From Chloroflexia bacterium (lineage in GTDB: Bacteria > Chloroflexota > Chloroflexia > Thermomicrobiales > JALYUS01): a stretch of 6,344 nucleotides of DNA. A program made the position numbers and the translations under genes. Within the stretch, counting starts at the first letter, position 1; each line of letters starts with the position of its first letter. The notes under the pieces were generated by a model. It was not told the origin of the DNA and made no database searches. It saw only the letters and a program-made list of their open reading frames with translations. Positions 1 through 4,380 of the stretch are shown piece by piece. The DNA is taken from positions 1-6,344 of the forward strand of contig JAICIL010000268.1 of assembly GCA_025924435.1 (NCBI GenBank), written 5' to 3'.

Positions 1-102
1 AGGGCCACCTAACCAACCCCAAATGCGAAGTTTTCTCCCCTTTCCTGCTGGGGGCCGGCCTGCTCGGCGGGGCCGCTTCCGTCATCCCCGGCTCCGCGCG
101 CC
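1..102. other. Left-edge non-coding stretch
   Basis: No supportable gene is visible here. Reading frames are closed early or are antisense shadows without a ribosome binding site. The stretch contains the short palindrome GGCCGGCC and GC-rich sequence but no clear terminator. It is the far upstream region of the FMN-binding gene, and its relation to whatever lies to the left of the window cannot be seen. Confidence 0.5.
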
Positions 103-157
103 TCTCACCATTTTCTCATTCGCGCCCCCCTCTCCTCTCAGACGCGCGCCGTATCGT
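103..157 (+). promoter_or_regulatory. Phased TCTCA-box promoter (copy 1)
   Basis: TCTCA boxes lie at 103-107, 114-118 and 136-140, so their starts are 11 and 22 bp apart. A -10-like TATCGT follows at 152-157. No recognisable TTGACA-like -35 lies 17 bp upstream of the -10; that region is C-rich. The same layout recurs at 2668-2722 and 3736-3790. Direct repeats on an 11-bp period beside a weak -35 are typical of activators of the PhoB/OmpR family, so the response regulator encoded at 4381-5073 is the natural candidate, by inference. Transcription would start near 164, giving a leader of about 49 nt. Confidence 0.75.
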
Positions 158-164
158 GGGAGCG

Positions 165-183
165 TGCCGGGGATGGCCCGGCG
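165..183 (+). promoter_or_regulatory. 5'-end leader hairpin
   Basis: GCCGGG (166-171) pairs with CCCGGC (177-182) across a 5-nt loop, with a possible T-G wobble closing pair. It lies 8-9 bases after the -10, so it would form almost at the first transcribed base. A hairpin in the equivalent place follows promoter copy 2. Terminal 5' hairpins often protect mRNA from decay; that role here is inference. Confidence 0.4.
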
Positions 184-212
184 GAAAGCGGAATGAGATC
201 GAGGATGGACGC

Positions 213-911
213 ATGACAGAGAATTTGAAAAGAGGACCGGCCGTCCCCCCGGCGCGGCGATCGGGGCCGGGTTCGCCCGCCTCGGCCGCATCGAGCGGGA
301 AGAAGGGCGGCGGGAAGAACAAGAAGGTGGCGAACGGCCTCGTCGCCCTCGGCTCGGCGGCGATCATCTCGGTCTACGGCCTCGGCTACGCCCGCACGCA
401 ATCGGCGGAGGCATCCGTCAACGGCGGCAGCCCGACGATCGCCGTCGCCACCGCCGCGCCCACGGCGACAACTGCCGCCATAGCGGCCCAGGCGCCCGCC
501 TTCCAGTCGCCGCTCTTCGCGCCGACGGCGACCGCCGCAGCGCCGAGCGCGACCGCCACCGGCGTCGCGCCGACGGCAACCACTACCGCACCCGCCGCGA
601 CGACCGCCCCCACGACCGCCCCCAAGGCCCCCGCTACGACGAGCGCGGCCTACAAGGACGGCACGTACACCGGCACCGGCACGAGCCGCCACGGCAGCAT
701 CACGGCGTCGGTCGTCATCCAGGGCGGCACGATCGCCTCGGCGGAGATCACGCAGTGCGGCACGCGCTACCCCTGCGCGAAGATCGCGACGCTCCCCGGC
801 CAGGTCGTGGCGCGCCAGAGCGCCGCCGTTGATCTCGTCTCCGGCGCGACGGACAGCTCGCAGGCGTATCAGGGCGCGATCAAGAACGCCCTCGCGAAAG
901 CGGCGGCATGA
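213..911 (+). CDS. Membrane-anchored FMN-binding domain protein (RnfG/NqrC-type flavin carrier)
   Basis: This 232-aa protein probably carries covalently bound FMN outside the cytoplasm. A basic, Pro/Gly/Lys-rich N-terminus (1-39) precedes one hydrophobic segment (about 40-60), a signal anchor or uncleaved signal. A Thr/Ala/Pro-rich low-complexity linker (about 75-145) leads to a compact FMN-binding domain (about 147-232). That domain has the YKDGTYTG opening and the SGATDSS motif at 210-216; in this family ApbE joins FMN to the last Thr/Ser of SGA[T/S], here T213. Cys182 and Cys188 lie close together and may form a disulfide. The start at 213 is preferred over 156 because GAGGA sits at 201-205 and 156 lies on the predicted -10/start-site region. 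The RnfD-like gene follows 70 bp downstream with no terminator, so the two are probably co-transcribed. No ApbE gene lies in the window. Confidence 0.88.
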   Translation: MTENLKRGPAVPPARRSGPGSPASAASSGKKGGGKNKKVANGLVALGSAAIISVYGLGYARTQSAEASVNGGSPTIAVATAAPTATTAAIAAQAPAFQSPLFAPTATAAAPSATATGVAPTATTTAPAATTAPTTAPKAPATTSAAYKDGTYTGTGTSRHGSITASVVIQGGTIASAEITQCGTRYPCAKIATLPGQVVARQSAAVDLVSGATDSSQAYQGAIKNALAKAAA

Positions 912-981
912 GCATGGCGGGATGCATCATCTCCGCGCCCCGGTCGCGACGAATGACGGAAAGATTTACGAGGTACCGCCA

Positions 982-1950
982 ATGACCGCATCAACGCGCA
1001 CATTCGCCATCGGGTCGCAGTTCCAGCCGGTCAAGCGCTTCTTCCGCACACCGAAGGGGCTGCTCCTCGTCGCGCTCGCGCTGCTCGCGGCGGTCGCGGC
1101 CACGCACGAAGGCATGCGCCTCATCCTGCCGGGGGTTTTCGGCGCGATGCTCGCCGCCGCGCTCCTCGATGTCGGGCTGGCGCGGATCGTCCGGGGCGCG
1201 TGGTTCTTCCCGAGCGGCGCGCTCCTCTCCGGCCTGATCGTCGCGCTCATCATCAGCCCCACGGAGTCGCCTCGCGTCGCCGCCGTCACGGCGATGCTCG
1301 CGGTCAACTCGAAGTACCTCTTCCGGGCGCGCGGCAAGCACATCTTCAACCCGGCCGCGCTGGCGCTCGTCGCGGCGTACTTCCTCTTCGCGAGCGGGCA
1401 GAGTTGGTGGGGCGCGCTCGCGAACCTGCCCGCGCCGTTCGTCGTCGCGCTGCTCGCGGCGGGGGTCTTCATCGCCGACCGCGTGAACAAACTGCCGATG
1501 GCGCTCGCGTTCCTCGGCTGCTATCTGCTGCTCTTCACGCTCGTGGCGTTCGTCGGCGACGCCGGGCGGGCGGCGGAAATCTTCCGCGCGCCGGACATCA
1601 ACGCCGCGCTCTTCTTCGCCTTCTTCATGCTCACCGACCCGCCGACCTCGCCCGCGCGCTACCGGGATCAGGCGCTGTTCGGCGTCGGGGTGGCGGTCGC
1701 GTGCGTCGCAATGTACCTGACGCTCGGCGCGCTCTACTTCCTCCCGGCCGGGCTGCTGATCGGGAACGGCTGGGAGGCGTGGCGCCGCACGCGGACGCGT
1801 TCGCGGGCGTCATCGCCCAACATCGGTGCGGGCAAGCGCACGCCCGCAGCCTCTCCCGCGCGGGCCGACGGGCGGGGAGAGCGCCCCGCGTCGGATCGGC
1901 GCGCCCTGGCCGTCGAGCATGCCGTCTCGCCGCCCCGCCCATCGCGGTGA
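982..1950 (+). CDS. NqrB/RnfD-family integral membrane protein, stand-alone
   Basis: This 322-aa polytopic protein has roughly eight to ten hydrophobic segments between residues 26 and 262. Family landmarks are FNPAA at 122-126 (the FNPAM site of RnfD/NqrB) and TDPPTSP at 218-224 (the TDPVTSP site). RnfD and NqrB bind flavin and pass electrons across the membrane within ion-pumping complexes. The SGAT/STAT flavinylation segment that RnfD/NqrB carry between these landmarks is not seen here, so this copy may lack covalent FMN. The start at 982 is chosen because GAGGT (970-974) lies 7 bp upstream and it gives the expected N-terminus; in-frame ATGs at 829 and 922 would add a basic, atypical extension. 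The tail (about 266-322) is Arg/Ala/Pro-rich and is encoded over a palindrome, so it may be an acquired extension. The partner is the preceding FMN-binding gene. No other Rnf/Nqr subunits are present. Confidence 0.85.
   Translation: MTASTRTFAIGSQFQPVKRFFRTPKGLLLVALALLAAVAATHEGMRLILPGVFGAMLAAALLDVGLARIVRGAWFFPSGALLSGLIVALIISPTESPRVAAVTAMLAVNSKYLFRARGKHIFNPAALALVAAYFLFASGQSWWGALANLPAPFVVALLAAGVFIADRVNKLPMALAFLGCYLLLFTLVAFVGDAGRAAEIFRAPDINAALFFAFFMLTDPPTSPARYRDQALFGVGVAVACVAMYLTLGALYFLPAGLLIGNGWEAWRRTRTRSRASSPNIGAGKRTPAASPARADGRGERPASDRRALAVEHAVSPPRPSR
1851..1881. repeat. GC-rich palindrome inside the 3' end of the RnfD-like gene
   Basis: CTCTCCC (1851-1857) is complementary to GGGAGAG (1875-1881), with further G/C pairing possible inside. 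It lies in the stretch encoding the low-complexity C-terminal tail and resembles the style of the hairpin about 80 bp downstream. It may be a dispersed palindromic element; copy number cannot be judged from one window. Confidence 0.45.
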
Positions 1951-1961
1951 TCCCACTCCCG

Positions 1962-1990
1962 CCCCTCCCCGCGTCGGGGAGGGGTTTATC
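1962..1990 (+). terminator. Rho-independent-type terminator after the RnfD-like gene
   Basis: CCCCTCCCC (1962-1970) pairs perfectly with GGGGAGGGG (1976-1984) across a 5-nt loop and is followed by TTTATC. The 9-bp G/C stem starts 12 bp after the stop codon at 1950. The T tract is short. Because it lies between convergent genes (stops at 1950 and 2017), it may also limit read-through from the minus strand, though no T tract exists in that direction. Confidence 0.65.
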
Positions 1991-2002
1991 GCGAGCGCGC
2001 AT

Positions 2003-2016
2003 CCGCCTTTCGGCGG
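2003..2016 (-). promoter_or_regulatory. Small GAAA-loop hairpin at the stop of the minus-strand gene
   Basis: Read on the minus strand, a 5-bp stem CCGCC/GGCGG closed by a GAAA tetraloop follows the TAA at 2017-2019 directly. GNRA loops make short hairpins stable. There is no T tract, so this is more likely a 3'-end structure than a terminator by itself. Confidence 0.35.
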
Positions 2017-2550
2017 TTACAGCGTCGAATTGCGCATCACGGTCGGCGATGTTTCATGGATCAGCCCGCGCGCCTCGCTCTCCGGTCGGGATTCGCGGGG
2101 GCCGCCCGCGTCCTTGCGCGGCTCTCGCATCGCCGTCGTGAGGGCCTCGCTCTCCGTTCGCGGCTCTTGCGGGCCGGCCGCCTCCGCCGCGTGGGCGAGC
2201 CGCCGCTCGGAGCGCACCTCTTTGTCCGCCTCCTCGTCGCCCTCGATCCAGGTCGCGAAGAGATGCGTCATCCCCTTGCGCACGGTGATGCTGACCTCGA
2301 ACTCGTGGCCCTCGTCGCACCAGCACTGGATGCAGATATCCGGGAAATCCCGGTCCACCGCCCCGCGCGGGATGAGCGGATACTCCCGGACCCGGTGCAG
2401 GGCGGGCCCGAGATGGACGTTCGACCCATCATCCGTCCCCACCCCGCGCGCCCGACAGACGGGGCAGGGGAGGACCGCCTCCCGCGCCGTCACCTCGACG
2501 CGCAGCGTGCGCCCATCGTTTCGTGGTGCCTTCCTGCTCACTGCTACCAT
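2017..2550 (-). CDS. Unrecognised protein with zinc-ribbon-like cysteine pattern
   Basis: I do not recognise a family for this 177-aa protein. It has CPVC at residues 29-32 and CIQCWC at 73-78 followed by H82. Two CxxC knuckles about 40 residues apart are a common zinc-ribbon layout, so metal binding is likely by inference. The conserved-looking core runs from about residue 15 to 105 and ends in an acidic stretch. The C-terminal third is charged and low-complexity, with a 24-residue-spaced duplication (125-137 and 149-161, pattern GP-x-E-x-R-x-ESEA). There is no signal peptide or membrane segment, so it is probably cytoplasmic. The start at 2550 is preceded by a strong GGAGGTGGAGGAACG leader; an upstream in-frame ATG at 2676 would lie ahead of the predicted promoter and lacks such a site. 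It is convergent with the RnfD-like gene and divergent from the 2793 gene. Confidence 0.75.
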   Translation of the reverse strand: MVAVSRKAPRNDGRTLRVEVTAREAVLPCPVCRARGVGTDDGSNVHLGPALHRVREYPLIPRGAVDRDFPDICIQCWCDEGHEFEVSITVRKGMTHLFATWIEGDEEADKEVRSERRLAHAAEAAGPQEPRTESEALTTAMREPRKDAGGPRESRPESEARGLIHETSPTVMRNSTL

Positions 2551-2609
2551 CGTTCCTCCACCTCCCGGGCAATTGCGCCGAACAACATTATGTCGAGTCC
2601 CAATGAGGA

Positions 2610-2638
2610 ATGATAGCGATGTATCAAGCGAAATGCAA
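2610..2638 (-). promoter_or_regulatory. Sigma-70-type promoter of the minus-strand gene
   Basis: Read on the minus strand, TTGCAT (2633-2638) and TATCAT (2610-2615) are separated by exactly 17 bp in a locally AT-richer patch. Transcription would begin near 2603, about 50 nt before the ATG at 2550, which supports that start. Unlike the three TCTCA promoters it has a fair -35, so it may not need an activator. Confidence 0.55.
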
Positions 2639-2667
2639 ATAGACGCCGCGTCGTAGCGGCGCGCGAT

Positions 2668-2722
2668 GCTCACCATCCTCTCATTTTCGCCGCCCCGTTC
2701 TCTCAGACGCGCGCCCTATCGT
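2668..2722 (+). promoter_or_regulatory. Phased TCTCA-box promoter (copy 2)
   Basis: Boxes GCTCA (2668-2672), TCTCA (2679-2683) and TCTCA (2701-2705) keep the 11- and 22-bp start spacing of copy 1. TATCGT at 2717-2722 starts 16 bp after the last box start, again as in copy 1. The first box has one mismatch. The segment from the last box to the -10 is nearly identical to copy 1. It drives the secreted helical-repeat gene at 2793, with a predicted leader of about 64 nt. It lies 30 bp from the -35 of the divergent promoter, so a bound regulator could affect both. Confidence 0.75.
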
Positions 2723-2729
2723 GGGGATG

Positions 2730-2748
2730 TGCCGGAAATCGTCCGGCA
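2730..2748 (+). promoter_or_regulatory. 5'-end leader hairpin
   Basis: TGCCGGA (2730-2736) and TCCGGCA (2742-2748) form a perfect 7-bp stem with a 5-nt loop, at the predicted transcript start. Position and loop size match the hairpin at 165-183. Confidence 0.5.
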
Positions 2749-2792
2749 TACGATGCGGCGGGAAAAGCAAGCCCGCAAAAGGAGCCAGCACC

Positions 2793-3668
2793 ATGAAGCG
2801 ATCCGTGAAACAGGCCATCGCCGCGACCGTCGTCGGCCTCGGCGTCACCGGCGGCGTTGTCCTCGCGCAGACGCCGACCACGACCCCGGCGCCCGGCGCG
2901 ACAACAACCGGCACCGCGACGACGCAACCGGCGGCCACCGCACAAGCGCCGAACGCCAACGCGCCGCAAGCCCCCGATGGCGGGCCGGGCGGACACGGGC
3001 AGTTCGGCCCGCGCGGTCGGGGGCCGGGCGGGGGGCCGCAAACGCCGACGACCGCCTCGGTCACCGCGCAAATCACCAACCTGACGCAGTCCATCACGAG
3101 CGCCAAGGCGGATCGCGACTTCGCCAACGGCAAGATGGACCTCGCGACGGTGAACGGCCTGATTGACAAGGCGAGCGCGTTGCAGGGCCAGGCGCAGAGC
3201 GCCCTGACCGCCAACAACCTCACGCAAGCGAGCGGCTATGTCCGCGCGGCGGAGGAGGCGCTACACAGCGCGGACGACCTGATCGTCGCCAGCATCGGCA
3301 CGACGGGGCTGCCCTCCGCCGCCAACCGCCCCGCGCGCCCCGCGCCGACGACGGCCCCGACCGCCGATCAGCAGAAGGCGCGGTCGAGCAACGAACTGGC
3401 GCGGGCGTATCAGGGCATCGTCAATGAGACGAACACCGTGAAGGCGAACGGCACGAGCGCCGCAGGCGACCTCTCCTTCTACGTCACGACGGCGCAGGGG
3501 CTGTACAAGCAGGCGTACGACCTCTACAACGCCGGGAAGTACGACCAGGCAAGCCAGACTGTCCGCGCCGCCGAGAGCGTCGCGCACATCGCCGACGATC
3601 TCCTGCACGCCGCCGGTGTGACACCGACCGGGCCGCAGGTCGTGCCCGTCCCGGCCCCCAATTTCTAA
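2793..3668 (+). CDS. Secreted protein with duplicated alpha-helical module
   Basis: I do not recognise a named family for this 291-aa exported protein. A signal peptide (residues 1 to about 25, KR-rich start, hydrophobic core, cleavage near VLA/Q) is followed by a Thr/Pro/Ala linker (26-62) and a Gly-rich segment (63-82). A helical module follows (about 88-168), then a Pro/Ala/Thr linker (about 170-195) and a second module (about 198-275). The modules are related: VRAAE-x5-ADDL occurs at 150-163 and again 107 residues later. AGKYDQAS near 247-254 gives the second copy a TPR-like look. A scaffold, binding or envelope-sensing role is possible but unproven. AAAAGGAG at 2777-2784 fixes the start at 2793, in preference to the in-frame ATG at 2721, which overlaps the -10. 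It is probably controlled by promoter copy 2 and ends at the hairpin at 3690-3720. Confidence 0.82.
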   Translation: MKRSVKQAIAATVVGLGVTGGVVLAQTPTTTPAPGATTTGTATTQPAATAQAPNANAPQAPDGGPGGHGQFGPRGRGPGGGPQTPTTASVTAQITNLTQSITSAKADRDFANGKMDLATVNGLIDKASALQGQAQSALTANNLTQASGYVRAAEEALHSADDLIVASIGTTGLPSAANRPARPAPTTAPTADQQKARSSNELARAYQGIVNETNTVKANGTSAAGDLSFYVTTAQGLYKQAYDLYNAGKYDQASQTVRAAESVAHIADDLLHAAGVTPTGPQVVPVPAPNF

Positions 3669-3689
3669 CATTTGGCATCCCTGCCTCCG

Positions 3690-3725
3690 CATCACCGAGG
3701 GTTCCCCGCCCTCGGTGATGTTTGT
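3690..3725 (+). terminator. Strong intrinsic terminator
   Basis: A perfect 12-bp stem, CATCACCGAGGG (3690-3701) with its complement at 3709-3720, encloses a 7-nt loop and is followed by TTTGT. It begins 21 bp after the stop at 3668. The next promoter's first TCTCA box starts only 15 bp downstream, so this hairpin insulates adjacent transcription units. Confidence 0.85.
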
Positions 3726-3735
3726 GCGCCGCCGC

Positions 3736-3790
3736 TCTCATCGAGTTCTCATTTTCGGCCCCCGCTCCTCTCATTCGCGCCCTGTATCCT
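3736..3790 (+). promoter_or_regulatory. Phased TCTCA-box promoter (copy 3)
   Basis: TCTCA boxes occur at 3736-3740, 3747-3751 and 3769-3773, with the same 11- and 22-bp spacing as the other two copies. TATCCT at 3785-3790 starts 16 bp after the last box start. Box 2 and its next six bases match copy 2 exactly. The predicted transcript starts near 3797, about 53 nt before the ATG at 3850. Because it directly follows a strong terminator, it must supply transcription for the downstream gene, and possibly for the regulator genes if read-through passes the fold-back repeat. Confidence 0.72.
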
Positions 3791-3849
3791 GAATGCGGTG
3801 GGGCAGATGCGGCAATGATCCGGCCTCGCGATACACAGGAGCATTTCCG

Positions 3850-4299
3850 ATGGCGCGCACCCCCACGCAACTCGTTTCGGAGCATCTCACCGGCGATCCC
3901 GCCATGCTGCGCGATGCGCGGAAGCGGTTGACGCTGGCGGACAGCCCGGCGGATGTGCGGGAACGGGTTGCATGCGCCTTGCGACGATCCGAGCGGCGCG
4001 GGTATGCGGCGATCCACAACGAGCGCATGATCCGCACGCACGCCCACCTCGGCGCGCTGCGGCGGGCGTTGGTGCAGTGGTCGGCGCAGCACGCCCCCCG
4101 CGAGATCGGTGACTATCGCGCGCTGCTCGGATGGGCGCTCGCGCGGGTGGACTGGCCGGCGGTGATGCAATCCGTTTCGCTGTTGGAGCAACCAAGCACG
4201 CAAAGAAAGATTGAACGCAGAGATCGCGGAGACCGCAGAGGACGATTCCTTTTCGTTTCCTCTCTGTGCGCTCCGCGATCTCTGCGATCTCTGCGTTAA
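3850..4299 (+). CDS. Unrecognised small protein with repeat-encoded C-terminus
   Basis: This 149-aa protein matches no family I can name. Residues 1 to about 115 read as a coherent, Arg- and Ala-rich, probably all-helical soluble domain, with recurring Leu/Ala spacing and no signal peptide, membrane segment or cysteine/histidine cluster. From about residue 118 the character changes to RDRGDRRGR then SLCAPRSLRSLR, because the DNA enters the inverted repeat at 4201-4314. The native protein probably ended near there and its stop was displaced by the repeat. AGGAG at 3837-3841, 8 bp upstream, sets the start at 3850. It sits between a TCTCA-type promoter and the two-component genes, so a role in the same response is plausible but only inferred. 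Confidence 0.62.
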   Translation: MARTPTQLVSEHLTGDPAMLRDARKRLTLADSPADVRERVACALRRSERRGYAAIHNERMIRTHAHLGALRRALVQWSAQHAPREIGDYRALLGWALARVDWPAVMQSVSLLEQPSTQRKIERRDRGDRRGRFLFVSSLCAPRSLRSLR

Positions 4300-4314
4300 G
4301 TTCGTTCTCTTCGC
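4201..4314. repeat. Fold-back (inverted) repeat of 'cgcagagatcgc' type
   Basis: The left arm (core 4214-4242) reads AACGCAGAGATCGCGGAG and onward. The right arm (core 4257-4297) gives AACGCAGAGATCGCAGAG when reverse-complemented. The similarity extends outward more weakly (AAGA-rich on the left, its complement TCTT on the right). Each arm also holds short direct repeats of 'GCAGAGATC' kind. The arms flank a short T-rich centre. The element resembles dispersed fold-back repeats seen in large bacterial genomes and may be MITE-like, but no transposase or target duplication is visible. It encodes the C-terminus of the preceding gene and ends about 65 bp before the response regulator, so its RNA could form a long hairpin. 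Confidence 0.75.
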
Positions 4315-4353
4315 GCGCTTGCGGCGCGGTGGGGACCAGCGTCCAGAGTGCGG

Positions 4354-4359
4354 TAGAAT
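4354..4359 (+). promoter_or_regulatory. Possible -10 element ahead of the response regulator
   Basis: TAGAAT lies 21 bases before the ATG at 4381. No good -35 or TCTCA box is found at the matching distance, so this is a weak candidate. A short leader would follow, including GAGGG at 4372-4376 as ribosome binding site. Confidence 0.3.
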
Positions 4360-4380
4360 GGCGGGAAAAGCGAGGGCAAG

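Noticed and set aside
136..157. TCTCAG/TATCGT read as -35/-10 of an ECF sigma factor promoter
   Set aside because: The gap would be only 10 bp, too short for a -35/-10 pair. The repeated 11-bp phasing of additional boxes upstream fits an activator better.
138..692. Minus-strand Gly/Arg-rich frame opposite the FMN-binding gene
   Set aside because: A low-complexity mirror of the Thr/Ala/Pro linker codons, with no plausible start site or domain.
829..981. Longer N-terminus for the RnfD-like protein from the ATG at 829 or 922
   Set aside because: The extension is Arg-rich, largely overlaps the end of the FMN-binding gene and has no good ribosome binding site, while 982 has GAGGT at the right distance.
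1200..2141. Plus-strand frame overlapping the RnfD-like gene and running past the terminator
   Set aside because: Arg/Ala-rich out-of-frame shadow of the membrane protein. It has no ribosome binding site and passes through the hairpin at 1962-1984.
4201..4314. CRISPR-like repeated short units
   Set aside because: The units are arranged as an inverted fold-back repeat with no regular spacers, so this is not a CRISPR array.
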